Assembly: GCF_027943255.1 (NCBI RefSeq)
Contig: NC_072893.1
Location: 131,005,784-131,069,783 of the forward strand
Direction: 5' to 3'
DNA: 64,000 nt
Source: Anastrepha obliqua
Lineage: Eukaryota; Arthropoda; Insecta; Diptera; Tephritidae
Shown: positions 1-10,931 of the stretch, piece after piece
Layout: every line of letters starts with the position of its first letter
How positions within the stretch are numbered: the first letter of the stretch is position 1
Notes under the pieces: generated by a model
The model's database searches: none
What the model was told of the DNA's origin: nothing
What the model saw: the letters and a program-made list of their open reading frames with translations, nothing else
Position numbers and translations under genes: made by a program

Positions 1-672
1 ACACGCACACCCACACACGTATTTGGGGATTTTTATTTAATTAAAAAGCAAGGGGGGTTGGGCACACAGCAAGAATGGCGCTTGTAGAGGGCTGGCACTT
101 TGTTGTTATCTTTTTCGGTTGTTTTCTTTTCAATAATTTCTCTACAAATCTCGTTGATTAATTTATTAGATAACTTAATTTGATCGCCCTAAATTTAGTT
201 GAAATAAATTTGTAACTATATTTTCACAAACCAAATGTTTTTGTTTTTTGGCTTAAACTATTTTTAATCTTTTCCTGCAACGAGAATATTCAACATGTCA
301 CTGATTTCTCCACTCAAATCTATGTAATATCCGATACGTCCACGTTTGACAAGCGGTTTGCACGCGCTCTTCCGTTGGTGGCCTTTAAACTAATCGCCCG
401 CCTCAATGTACACCGTATTCTCACTGTCTGTCGCATTATAATCTAAATGTCCAACTAATCTAGCTTTGTCTAATGTGTAGAACATACAATAAACGGAATT
501 TTGGCTGCCGAAGCTCGTTCATTTAACCTGTAACCACCAGCCGTCTAACAACACGAAATTTTCGTAATCGCTAAAGTGGGGAAGTGGACGCATTTTCTAT
601 TGTGCGATTATTTTATACGATTTCTCCCTTTTCCGTTGTCTTCAAATATGTGCATATCTACGTAAATACATA
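1..672. other. AT-rich DNA, no gene recognised
   Basis: No open frame longer than about 90 codons with protein-like composition is seen, and no splice-consistent coding run. The left edge is (CA)-rich. Around 400-560 the composition is less AT-rich, but I recognise nothing there. The stretch ends at the TA that flanks the Tc1-like element. Confidence 0.5.
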
Positions 673-1869
673 CAGTGTAGGACAAAACATGTTGAACTAA
701 GTCTTAATATATATTTATTACCATATAATTGAAAAAATTTGCAAATTAAATTAAACAAAGCCCTTGAGAGTAAGTTTAATAATTATTCGTCATAATCGAA
801 TAAGATTTCAATTATTTACTATCGATTTTTTTTTTTCAAATTTGAAACAAACAGACAGAAATGTCCAAAACAGAACATATGGACTTGTCTCAATTTATCA
901 TAGGAAGCGACGAAACTACCGTTATTTGTACACGATTGTGCGTCTCAGGCAAGGCGAATCTATTAAAGGTGGTGTTGGTAAATCAGCTGATTTGTTCTTT
1001 TTCTTTCGTTGGCTGTGGCTGTCAGGCCAGAATGAAACTAAGTGAATTCGTTTTTTGTTTTCTACTTTGCCAATACTTTGCTTTGACAATCAAACGTACA
1101 CAACATTGTTGTTGGTGTAGTGCCACAACCTTTAATAATTGCGCTTTGGTTTCAGGCATAGTTTAAGCATTCTGAATAAGATTTTATTTGATGAAGCTCA
1201 AATGAGTTTAAAAGATGTGACGCATCTGCATTTTTTTAATATAATACTTCCTTAAAAATCAAGCGTAAAAGTGGTTAGGGCTATAAGAGAACGTTTAGTT
1301 CAATTGAAAAAATATATTTATTAATGATTACAAGAAATACTTATCTTAGTAAGTCATTGAAAAGTTCAGGGTAAATGGAGATGGAGATGGAAGACATGCT
1401 AAAGCTACAACACGACAAGAAGACTCATGGATACTTATAGAATTAAAGAAGCATTGAGATAAATCAGCAGCAAGCATAGTTAAACCCTTAATCTTAAAAA
1501 TAAGCCGAAGAGCGTATGTAGGTGGACTAAGAAGTTATAGAGGAACTAAAAACCCATTTATTTATTTTTCGGAAACCACCAATTAAAATGTTTCCAATTT
1601 GCTCCAGGGACCTCAAATAGGTTAGCGAAACACTGGGTAGCAGTTTCGTCCACATTTAATTTGAATTTTTCGGACGGTATGGAAAAAGTTTACCCAACAC
1701 GAAATAAGCGCTTAGATCCTCTGTATTGTCATGGCACAGTTAAGTATGACAGAGGGGTATGGCGACCAGACCTTAATCCAATAAAAAATGTAATCAGAAT
1801 AATGTTTGTCAATGCAAGAGATGATAGTGTGAGTAATATGCACCTGTCCATATATTTTCTCTGACACTG
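673..1869 (+). mobile_element. decayed Tc1-like DNA transposon
   Basis: The left end reads TA|CAGTGTAGGACAAAA and the reverse complement of the right end reads TA|CAGTGTCAGAGAAAA, so short inverted ends starting CAGTGT abut TA on both sides. Three frames inside carry Tc1-transposase-like pieces in order. Around 1395-1560 is an ATTRQEDSWILIELKK-type helix-turn-helix region. Around 1620-1735 is a segment resembling the FSDG..EKVY....LDP...TVK block after the first catalytic residue. Around 1758-1790 is a PDLNPIKNV block, the Tc1 hallmark with the terminal Glu replaced by Lys. Stops, frameshifts and a deletion between the last two blocks show that it is dead. The ends are less certain than the coding remnants. 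Confidence 0.6.
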
Positions 1870-2411
1870 TATGTATGTATATGCGCACACATGTGTATGG
1901 AGACCCGTGCTAGTATTTACAAGCATATTATAACAGGGCGTTATAGGTGTTCTATCAAATTTAATGCATTGGACTTGTTTACTTTAAAGAAAACTACATC
2001 TGTTAGCCACGAACACATGCCACAAAATGTGAAATGAAAACATTTCAAAGCAAACACCAAACAGTAAACAAATTGCAGAGCAAAACCTTGCCAAAAAAAA
2101 AGAATTACCAAATGGTCATAAAAAAATTTTATTTGATTAAAAATGATCATTTTCACATAAAAGAAACGCTTTTGAAAGGTTCGAAAATTGTATACATAAG
2201 TAAATAGTAGAGGAACAGACTTTTTTATAAGATATAATATGGCATATTAAACCATTAAAAATGGTTTTGAACAGCTTAATAAAGTAACACGAAACCTTTT
2301 ACAGTGCTTCCAATAATTCGGCGGGACACTGTGTACGCACTAAAGTAGTCAGTTGAAGAAATATTGCCTCCTAAAAGTGGTGCCAAACAGCTTTAAGTAA
2401 ACTACTACAAA
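1870..2411. other. spacer between transposons
   Basis: AT-rich sequence with no recognisable coding or RNA gene. It separates the Tc1-like remnant from the mariner element that starts after the TA at 2412-2413. Confidence 0.4.
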
Positions 2412-2556
2412 TACTGCCGTGGGCAAAAAGTAAGGTTAATTTATTTGTCAAACTTCGCGGGATTAAAATTTCGCTCTAGTTATTTTTTCATGAGTTGGCA
2501 GCACTGTTAATAATACCTGGGCCAACTTTCATGTGAATGTCATTATCAGTAATATA

Positions 2557-2924
2557 AAGGGTTGTTCAATAAGGGCGGGTAGATGTTGAAATGGAATAAA
2601 ATGGCGTTTGCTGTGTGGCACGTAGCGCCGTCCTGCTGGAACCACATGTCGTCTAGGTCCATATGGTTCAATATGGGCCATAAGAAATTGGAAGGGTCAC
2701 CACGTCTACCGAAAAATGGGCGCAATGCGCGCAACGTTTGCATTAATGAACACTCATTTTGATAATAACGTTTTATCATTTGAACGTGCTGTTCAATCGT
2801 GTAACTTGCCATGATGATTTGGCATAAACAACTGAATAATAAACAAAAGATTTGACAGATGTCACCAAAACAAAATGGCTGCCACAGGGCGCCAAAATCG
2901 ACCCGTGCCGATTGGAAACCCCTT
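2557..2924 (-). mobile_element. internally deleted Tc1/mariner-type element nested in mariner leader
   Basis: 368 bp flanked by TA on both sides (2555-2556 and 2925-2926). The ends are AAGGGTTGTTCAATAAGGGC and, on the other strand, AAGGGGTTTCCAATCGGCAC. The minus strand from 2812 codes for a transposase N-terminus (MASYTIEQHVQMIKRYYQN...) that jumps in frame to a later segment ending DDMWFQQDGATCHTA, which contains the second catalytic Asp. Reading then runs into the terminal repeat. The middle and the C-terminus are gone, so it could only move with a transposase supplied in trans. The remnant at 4930-5215 looks like the missing C-terminal part of the same family. Confidence 0.8.
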
Positions 2925-2986
2925 TATTTACGCTTGTGTTTACCAAAAGCTTGTGTTTACCAAGAGTGCATTTTTCGATTTTTACA

Positions 2987-3940
2987 ATGTCTGATTTGAT
3001 TGAGCAGAGAAGTGCCATCAAATTTTGTTTGCGGAATGAAATTTCGGCTGGGGAAACGTTTAGCATGTTGCAGAAGGCATTTGGTGATTCGACCATGTGG
3101 CAGAAAAATGTTTATAAATGGTACAATGACTTCAACGAGGGTCAAGAACGTGACTTGGAGCGCTCTGGACGACCATCGACGTCAACAGATGACCAACACG
3201 TCAATAAAGTGAAAAAGTTAGTGCTCAAAAATCGTCGGTTGACTGTTAAAGACCTTACTGATATGATCGGAATATCAGAAGGGTCTGTGAAAACCATTTT
3301 GAAAGACCATTTGGGCCTACGAAAAGTCAAATCTCGTTTGGTACCGAAAACTCTCAATTTCTTGGAAAAAAGTCGTCGCGTTGATGTGTGTGAAACAATG
3401 CTTTCAGACTATCAGGACAAGCTCAAATGCATCATTACGGGAGATGAGACTTGGATTTATCCTTACGACCCTGAAACAACCGACCAATCAAGCGAATATC
3501 GTGCTAAAGGCGAGGCCAGACCGAAAAGAGCACGTCAAAGTTGTTCAAAAATAAAGGTCATGATGACAGTTTTTTTTCGATTTTCGTGATGTGGTGCACT
3601 ATGAATTCCTTCCACCTGGCCAAACTGTTAATACGGAATATTATTTGAGCGTTATGCGTCGTTTACGTGAAGCAATTCGTATAAAAAGACCAGAATTATG
3701 GGTCAACAACTCTTGGTTTTTGCATCACGATAATGTACCGTCTCACACTGCACTCGTTCTTCGTGACCATTTCGCCAAAAATTCCACGCATATCGTTCCG
3801 CAGCCACCGTATTCGCCTGATTTGGCTGCGTGTGACTTGTGAGACTTTCGAGTCGATTGAGGAGATAAAAGCTGAATCGAAGAAGGTGCTGATGGCTATA
3901 CCGGAAATTGACTATTTGGCATGTTTCGGGAATTGAAAAA
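2987..3940 (+). pseudogene. mariner transposase pseudogene
   Basis: The ATG at 2987 opens a mariner transposase: N-terminal paired helix-turn-helix region, then TGDETW (first Asp), HHDNVPSH (second Asp) and YSPDLAACD (third Asp, 34 residues after the second). It is disabled. After KVMMTV, near 3570-3590, a homopolymer T run shifts the frame and ends translation. Right after the third Asp there is a TGA at about 3841, and the following conserved segment (ETFESIEEIKAESKK..., ending near the 3' terminal repeat) lies in another frame with a stretch deleted. Family membership is clear; it makes no complete protein. Confidence 0.85.
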
Positions 3941-4064
3941 ATCGTTGGCATAAGTGTATTTCATCGAGAGGGTATTATTTTGAAGGGGATGAAATTGATT
4001 TACAAGAATAAATAAAGATTTTTCATTTTACAACCAAATTTACCTTACTTTTTGTCCACAGTAG

Positions 4065-4508
4065 TATATGTGCAGCTACTTTAGTTGTGGGTGAGACATG
4101 GCCAAATTTACATGTTGCGACTGGCAAATGTAGTATAGGGTTATCTAATAAGAGGTGTTATTTTGATATTCAAAGAAAAATGCTATATTTTAATATAAAT
4201 GATCGGATGTTTATTTCATTATAAAGGCCTCCCCCTTTGCCATTTATAGTGGAAACTTTTTTTTCCACCATTTATTTTATACATCTGTTCATTGACATTA
4301 AGTATGTTGTTTAACAATTTGGTCAGGATTTATATACATCGCTTAATGGCCAGTGTCAAAAGCGATAAAATTAAAATAAACGAAATAATATACAATTAAA
4401 TAATATACAATAATACAATACAAGTTTCACTTTACATGATTACATTTTACAACTATTTTAACTATTTTAAATAATTTTTTTTTACATATTTATGGTTTTT
4501 TAGCATTT
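4065..4508. other. AT-rich spacer, probably LINE 3' tail in part
   Basis: No coding signal. The part from about 4370 to 4508 directly follows, on the minus strand, the stop of the jockey-type remnant and is very A/T-rich, so it may be that LINE's 3' untranslated tail. No target duplication could be identified. Confidence 0.35.
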
Positions 4509-5215
4509 ATATGATAAGGTCGCTTGGTCGGGTTCTCTTTAAACGCCTTTTTCCGTTTCTTTCCCTTTCAAGAAGTTTGTTGATTTCTGCATTACTGTGT
4601 GTGTGTATTTTTTCAAAGTGCCTTGTTGTTATCTTTTTGATTTCTTCGTCTACTTTTGCTATATTAAAAGTCCTGTGGATGTCATCATTTTTCGTGTACC
4701 TGTCAGACATGGTCAAAATTCGAAGAATCTTAGATTGCTGTCGTTGGATTTTTTCTATATGAATTTTTTTAGCCGTTCCCCACACCTGTAATCCATATAG
4801 CCAGATTGGTTCAATCATAGTTTTGTACACTAACAGCTTGTTCTGTATAGAGAGTCTGAATTTAGAGCAGACTAACCAATGAAGTTGTCGAAGCTTTTCT
4901 TTTATTTGTTTGACCTTTTGCTTTATGTGGTGGAAAATAACATCAGGCAAATAACCACCACGACCACGCTTACAGGACCATATCCTTTTCATAAAATTTT
5001 CCATAACCGAATTACAAAGTGGCTGCCCTATGCCCTCGATAGTCTCACGAATTCCATCTTTGAGGTCTTGAAACGACCCTGGGCTGTTGGCGTAGACTTT
5101 CTCTTTCACGTCGCCCCAAAGAAAAAAGTCACAAGGTGTTAAATCACAAGATCTCGGTGGCCAATTGTAAAAGATCAATGGTTTCGTTGCTTATGTGGCA
5201 CGTACAATTTTTAAC
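4509..5215 (-). pseudogene. chimeric open frame: transposase C-terminus joined to jockey-type LINE C-terminus
   Basis: On the minus strand, a Tc1/mariner-type transposase C-terminus is encoded first (NWPPRSCDLTPCDFFLWG with the last catalytic Asp, through about RGRGGYLP, 5178-4935). The same open frame then continues into about 140 residues typical of the C-terminal part of jockey-clade LINE polyproteins (LRQLHWLVCSKFRLSIQNKL, YKTMIEPIWLYGLQVWG, ending KRLKRTRPSDL). An out-of-frame fragment just upstream (about 5180-5215) still shows a TCH motif of the transposase. I read this as LINE debris abutting transposon debris with frames open by chance. A functional fusion is not supported. Confidence 0.7.
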
Positions 5216-5541
5216 CTAATGTAAGCATATGCCTGTTTTTGAAACATTGTCACTGTCAAAAATTGCGTTTTTGTTAGCCTTAGAAACTCCCTCGAATATC
5301 TTTGATCTACCCATGGGCATAATTCAGAAGTGTCAGTGACATCCCCCACGCTCGCTGAGTGTACTAAAAACCCATCTATTCAGAAAAAAATCAAAGTTAG
5401 CTAGAATGACGCCCACATATGACAAGCTCCGTCTAGAGAGAATTAATAAATAGTCGGCAATCAATGCTTTCGTAAAACCAGAGAATATTGTAAAACTCAG
5501 AAAATGTTTATAAATAATTAATGAAACAAATCCATATATCA
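5216..5541. other. no gene seen; left flank of LTR element
   Basis: No coding or repeat family recognised. It ends in the TACA target duplication (5542-5545) of the LTR element. Confidence 0.35.
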
Positions 5542-5545
5542 TACA

Positions 5546-5770
5546 AGTTAAGGCAGCTACCTGACTGCAATACGCTAGCAATGCGTATCAGATGACACAT
5601 GCGCAGCAGCGTTAGTATATAATCAAGATCAAGACACTCTTAGTTCTGGACTGAAGAAAACCGCAACGTATTTTCACTTGCTGCAAAACAGGAGTAAGTA
5701 TGGAAAAGGGGCCAAGTGGTTGGCCCCCAACTTTAATTTTTTGGTGCTCCCTGAAGGGAGCACCTTAACT
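5546..5770 (+). repeat. 5' LTR (internally deleted)
   Basis: Matches the 3' LTR at both ends but is 225 bp instead of 300 bp. The missing block lies just after the TATATAA at about 5617-5623 and includes, in the 3' copy, the segment with the AATAAA signal. The deletion would remove much of the transcript start region and polyadenylation region, so this LTR is probably a poor promoter. Confidence 0.9.
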
Positions 5771-5787
5771 GGCGCCCAAGCAGGGAC
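5770..5787 (+). other. tRNA primer-binding site of LTR element
   Basis: TGGCGCCCAAGCAGGGAC directly follows the 5' LTR, sharing its last T. It resembles the complement of the 3' end of a lysine tRNA (TGGCGCCC...CAGGGAC), the primer class known for gypsy-like elements. The tRNA assignment is from memory. Confidence 0.6.
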
Positions 5788-7129
5788 CCCTCTTTTTTTC
5801 AAAAAGATGGGGTACCTAACAAGGATCTCCGCAAAGGAATCCTTGTGGTGTAAAGGAAGTGGCAAAAAGTGAAAGTGAAAAAGTGAGTGCGCCGTGTTAT
5901 AAAAAAAATGTGATGAAATAAAATAAAATGAATGGAAAATAAAATTAAATCTTATAAAATAAAATAAATCAAATTATAATTAAAACCAAATTGAAATTAG
6001 TCAGGAAACTAAAATTGGGATCCTAGCTAAAATAAATTTTTTAATGTAAATTAGCACAAAATAAATTAAGTTCAAATGAAATTAAATTTAAAATAAATGA
6101 AAAAATGAAATTAAAGTAAAATAAACTAAAATAAAATATAATGATATGAAATAAAAAGTAAATATAAATTTAAAATTAGAATTGAATAGAATTAAACAAA
6201 TAAAGTAAATATAACTAAAATTAAAACTATGGTAAAAATAAAAGCAAACAACTCGAGTGAAAATTAAACAATAATAGAAGATAACTAAATGGAAATTAAA
6301 ACTGAATTTGAAATGAATTCAAATTAAATCAAATTAAGTGTTAAATAAAAAAACTCTCGACGATTCACGGCGCAAAACGAAAAATCACGAAGACTTGAAA
6401 ATGCCCTTCCGCAATGTGAAGCCGCACTTGTGCAAAATAACAGCCGCAATGCGGGCTTCACAAAGGATATCCCTGTTTAATAAGGGAATATCCGGCAAAA
6501 TGGAGCGGAGTGCGACGATAATTTTGTGAGGTGCAGTGAAGGGTGAATGCTTGGTGAAAGTAGGTTTCTTTCTCTTTCGAATAAAAAAAATAATATAATT
6601 ATAAAATAAATATAAAACTCGAAGTATATTGCTCAGCGATTCACCACCTACGGGGGGACCCTCCTGGCAATTTACTTACGAGGATGAAAGGAAACTGCTA
6701 AAATTTGTGAATTAAATAAAAGAAAATATTACTTATAACTGCACTACTGCGATAAATAAATGTAAAACTCGGAGTATATTGCTCAGCGATTCACCACCTA
6801 CGGGGGGACCCTCCTGGCAATTTACTCACGAGGATAAAAGAAAATAAATAAAGTATTACTTGTTACTGCACCACAGCGATTTTTCGTCTGCACTCGGTGA
6901 CATTAGAATTGCCACAGGAGGCCGTATGCCTACGCCTACTAGGACGCACTCCTGCGACTATAATGTCGATCGGTTACAGTCTTGTGTGCCCGCAATAGTA
7001 GTCATGCTACACCTTCCACATTGGAGATTGCAATGGGGCCAAGCTGGGTGAAGCAAGCTGTGCCTTAGTTGTCCGCAATCTGATTGCGGGTGACTAAAGA
7101 GGATAACATAGCCCTTCCGTGACCTAATA

Positions 7130-7172
<43 letters not shown>

Positions 7173-7457
7173 ATAAGACATTGCTTTCCTAAAAACAAAA
7201 AACAAAAAAACAAAAACATTGCTTTCCTAAAAAAACAAAAAACAAAGGGAAAACCAAAACGGAGGAAAGAACCGAAAGGATCCGAATGGAAAAAATCCTG
7301 TAAGGAAGCAAAGTCGATATTAAGCAAAAAACAAGTCCGTGCCGTGCCGTGCCGATAAAACAGAAAAAAATAAAAAAGAAAAACAAGGTAACACTCAAAT
7401 TTATTCATTCTTTTTTCTATTGTACTGTGCCTTAAGGTTTAGGTAAAGAATTAAAAA
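5788..7457 (+). other. long untranslated leader of the LTR element
   Basis: About 1.7 kb of very A-rich sequence without a convincing gene. It contains a tandem duplication with 150-bp offset (6601-6890), a pure run of about 33 A at 7131-7170, and a duplicated AAAACA-rich tract at 7171-7245. The run of A could mark an old retroposition or a slippage expansion. Gag begins at the ATG at 7458. Confidence 0.55.
6601..6890 (+). repeat. tandem duplication in LTR-element leader
   Basis: Two copies of a block beginning AAACTCGRAGTATATTGCTC (6615 and 6765) continue through CACCACCTACGGGGGGACCC and a TTACTgttACTGCAC-like end. The second copy has lost about 23 bp relative to the first. The duplication is non-coding and its function is unknown. 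Confidence 0.8.
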
Positions 7458-7526
7458 ATGGAGGACCTGAAGAAGTCAATTACTGAATTAAATGGGGCGG
7501 TTAACGCTATCCTCGATCAACTAATA

Positions 7527-8806
7527 GGACTATGAATAAGTTCGTGCGGTTTTTTTTCGAAATTTGAAACTTTATTGACGTAAAATGGTTACAAATTTAA
7601 TATTCAAAGTATTGTCCATCGCTTGCTACTACTTTTTCCCATCTTTCTGGCAATTCACGGATTCCCTTTGTGAAAAATTCGGTCGGTTTTGCCGCAATCC
7701 ACGAATCGATCCATTTTTTGACTTCATCGTAATTACGGAAGTGCTGGTCAGCCAGGCCATGTTGCATCGATCGGAAGAGATAGTAATCGGATGGCGCAAG
7801 GTCTGGACTATACGGCGGGTGGGGTAGGACATCCCATTTGAGCGTTTCTAAGTATGTTTTGACCACTTGTGCAACATGTGGCCGAGCATTGTCATGTTGC
7901 AAAATAACTTTGTCGTGTCTATCGGCGTATTGCGGCCGTTTTTCTCGCAGTGCTCGGCTCAAACGCATCAATTGTCGTCGGTAGACATCCCCCGTAATCG
8001 TTTCATTCGGTTTCAGTAGCTCATAATACACAACACCCAGCTGGTCCCACCAGATACACAGCATAACCTTCAGGCCATGAATATTCTGCGCCGACGTTGA
8101 TGTTGAAGCATGGCCAGGGTATCCATACGTTGCCCGACGTTTTGGATTGTCGTAATGGACCCACTTTTCATCGCCAGTCACAATTCGATGCAAAAAACCC
8201 TTTCTTTTGTGCCGTTGAAGCAGTTGTTCGCATGCCATAAAACGGCGTTCAACGTCTCTTGGCTGCAATTCATACGGCACCCAATGGCCTACCTTTCGGA
8301 TCATTCCCATGGCTTTTAAACGTTTGGAAATGGTTGATTGATCAACTCCCAAAGTTTTTGCAACCTCTTCTTGCGTTTGAGCCGGATCTTGATCGAGCAA
8401 TTCCTCCAATTCGGTATCCATGAACTTTGGCGGCGCACCCTCGCGTTCTTCGTCTTCCAAGCCAAAATCACCACTTTTAAAGCGTGCAAACCACTTCTGG
8501 CACGTTCGCTCAGCTAGAGCATGCTCACCATAAACTTCCACCAAGATACGATGACTTTCGGCTGCTTTTTTCTTCATATTAAAATAATGAAGAAGAATTC
8601 CCCGCAAAAACACATTATTTGGCACGAAATTCGACATTTTCAAGTGTGGTAAAAATATTGTTGTTTACGCTTCAAATAAAAAACTTATACTGACGTTTGT
8701 GCCTTACGACAGTAGCTCTCCAATGAATGTTTGGAAATGTGGATCGATGGAATAATAATCAAGTTACGCCATCTGTTGTAAAACCGCACGAACTTATTCA
8801 TAGTCC
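7527..8806 (-). mobile_element. complete mariner element inside gag
   Basis: 1280 bp with long near-perfect inverted ends (GGACTATGAATAAGTTCGTG at both ends), flanked by TA (7525-7526 and 8807-8808). It carries one uninterrupted transposase gene on the minus strand. Intact ends, normal size, intact gene and clean target duplication all point to a recent insertion that could be active. The insertion lies inside the LTR element and is therefore younger than it. Confidence 0.95.
7597..8637 (-). CDS. mariner transposase, intact
   Basis: 346 residues from the ATG at 8637, the usual mariner length of about 345. The N-terminal half has two helix-turn-helix units (residues about 8-115) that would bind the terminal repeats. 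The catalytic DDE/D core shows D156 in TGDEKW, D249 in LQHDNARPH and D284 in PYSPDLAPSDYYLF, with the 34-residue spacing that defines DD34D mariners. The linker WVPYEL and the YSPDLAPSDY box are canonical except for small substitutions. There are no frameshifts or stops. The N-terminus (MSNFVPNNVFLRG) resembles the mellifera/capitata subfamily; this placement is from memory. It would cut and paste the element at TA sites in the nucleus. Confidence 0.93.
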   Translation of the reverse strand: MSNFVPNNVFLRGILLHYFNMKKKAAESHRILVEVYGEHALAERTCQKWFARFKSGDFGLEDEEREGAPPKFMDTELEELLDQDPAQTQEEVAKTLGVDQSTISKRLKAMGMIRKVGHWVPYELQPRDVERRFMACEQLLQRHKRKGFLHRIVTGDEKWVHYDNPKRRATYGYPGHASTSTSAQNIHGLKVMLCIWWDQLGVVYYELLKPNETITGDVYRRQLMRLSRALREKRPQYADRHDKVILQHDNARPHVAQVVKTYLETLKWDVLPHPPYSPDLAPSDYYLFRSMQHGLADQHFRNYDEVKKWIDSWIAAKPTEFFTKGIRELPERWEKVVASDGQYFEY

Positions 8807-10728
8807 TATTAAAAAATTTCCATAATCGATTAGGAGCATTGGAGGGCTCAAATGGCGAATTGGGGCGGTCGATCTCGCTCATAGAGCAAAAACTGGCAGA
8901 GAAGATATTTGACTTTACCCAATTGAGTCCTGCCGAAGAAGTAAGGCCCACGGTTATTGCTAGGGCTCCGATGACGGAGGAAGAGCTTAGAGAAATAGGC
9001 AGACTCCCCGATTGTGTAAAGGAAATTCAAGTTTTTGAGGGGAACCCCTCACAATACATTTCCTGGCTCAACAATGTAGAGTCAATTCTTAGAGATTATG
9101 AGACAATTAAAGGAAAACCATTGTATAGGTCAATAGTGCAGCATATAAGGCAAAAAATTAGGGGTAGGGCCGATGCCGCCCTGGTGTCACACAATATTTT
9201 CAATAACGATTGGTTGGAGGTAAAAAGAGTGCTGTCACTTCATTACGCTGACAAGAGGGATATCCGAACCCTCGAACATCAATTAAACCAATTGACGCAA
9301 AAGGGTTCGAAACTTGACGAGTTTTATGCAACTGTTAACCATCAGTTGACACTCATAGTCAATAAAATTAAAACGGACGAGTACTCTGAGGAAACAGTAA
9401 ATGTCCTAATAGGAACTTATAGGAATCGGGCGTTGGACGTATTTATTCGTGGCCTGAATCCTGAACTCTCGAAGATGCTAATTATACAAAAGCCGCGATC
9501 GTTGCCAGAGGCATACTCAGCCTGCCTCGATATACAAAATTTGACAATGAGGAATACCCTTATCCACGCTAACACCTTTAATAAGGTAGTGGTTCCAAGG
9601 AATACCATGTCCGCTTCAAATCAGCGACCCCCAATTCCACCCAGGACACGTTTTTATAACAATTGGGCAAACAAACCATTTGGCTCGGGTCATTTCCAGG
9701 TGAATAATAATAACATGCAATGGAGAGCTGGCGGAGTCAATAACTCAGAAAATCCGGTAGTTAAAATGGAAGTGGATGGCACGGTTCAGACACGACAGGC
9801 CAATTATATGAACCGCCCGAGGAAATGGAATGCCAAGGAAATGAGGGAACAAATCCTGGAAAATTATTACTTCCCAAAAATGGCGAGCTTACTACGAGCA
9901 CACGTTACTAGGTGTCAAATCTGCTCATTAAATAAATACGACAGGCATCCACCAGTCCCACCGTTAAAAGAGACTCCAGTGCCGAAATTTCCTTGCGAAA
10001 TAATTCACGTAGATATCTTTGAGTTACAGGGCGAGAAATTCCTTTCATGCATAGACAAATTCAGTAAATTCGCTAAGTTTTTCCATATCAAGGACCGTTC
10101 GGCTATCACTCTTCGTACCAAATTTGCGAAATTACTTCATTACTTCACAGCTCCAAGGATGGTGGTAACCGACAATGAAAGAGGATTCATGAGTCCGGTG
10201 GTGACCAATTATATCAAGGGGCTAGGTATAACCGTTTACCAGACGCCTATTCAGAGAAGTGAAGTAAACGGGCAAGTAGAAAAGCTGCACTCAACGATCC
10301 TCGAAATATACCGCTGTCTGCGACGGGAATTAAAAAATGTTAACCCAAAGGAATTGCTGTATATTGCAGTAGATCGGTATAACACCACAATTCATTCTGT
10401 CACTAAGCGAAAACCTAGTGACATATTCTTCAATCGGTCTGCTAGAATTAATTATCAGGGCTTTACTGACTTTAGGAAAAGGATTCACAGAGAGATACGA
10501 GCACAAATTAAGAAAAACCAAGAGCAGCGAAATCTCAGACTGAACAGAAACAGGAAACCACCCAAGAAATATGGAGTAGGGGATAAGGTGTACATAAGGG
10601 ATAAACAGATAAAAGGGAAACAAAAACGCTTGTATAAAAAAGCAACCGTGAGTAAGGATAATAGAGTTACTATACAAACAAGCGAGGGGCGAAAGATTCA
10701 CAAATGCCAATTAAAGACCAAAGGATAA

Positions 10729-10883
10729 GAATTTTTCATTCTTTTTACGGGGGGAGGCACAGTACAAAGAAAAACAGCTCTCTTCCAATCCATAAAATTG
10801 GTGGATATTCTTTGAATATCGGGGTTCGACTCCTCATGGGAATGATGAAATGAATAGAAAGCCTTTAAGAAAAAGAATGGCAC

Positions 10884-10931
<48 letters not shown>

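Larger units (their letters stand above)
2414..4064 (+). mobile_element. mariner-family element, DD34D type, inactive
   Basis: The ends form inverted repeats. The left end begins CTGCCGTGGGCAAAAAGTAA and the reverse complement of the right end begins CTACTGTGGACAAAAAGTAA. Both are flanked by TA (2412-2413 and 4065-4066), as expected for mariner insertion. It holds one broken transposase gene (2987-3940) and, in its leader, a smaller nested element at 2557-2924. Without the nested part it is about 1.28 kb, the normal mariner size. Confidence 0.85.
7458..10728 (+). pseudogene. gag-integrase fusion of LTR element, interrupted by mariner
   Basis: Gag starts at the ATG at 7458. It runs to 7526, where a mariner is inserted at TA, and resumes in the same frame at 8809. 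From 8839 there are about 320 residues of gypsy-type Gag (capsid-like region without the usual zinc knuckle). Near 9815-9845 the frame passes directly into integrase: remnant zinc-binding cysteines (RCQIC, 359 and 362 counted from 8839), then a core with D392, D445 and E481, which gives the D,D-35-E spacing. A basic C-terminal tail ends at 10728. The rest of gag, protease, RT and RNase H are missing. There are no stops across the fusion. Confidence 0.85.

Noticed and set aside
764..1166. Two overlapping short frames in the Tc1-like remnant
   Set aside because: Start codons and composition are poor; they lie inside a decayed transposon.
6860..7051. Small frame in the LTR-element leader
   Set aside because: Non-coding leader; no homology and no conserved motif.
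10790..10845. True tRNA gene at the T-arm-like sequence
   Set aside because: No D-arm or anticodon arm can be built; only a tRNA-like 3' part is present.
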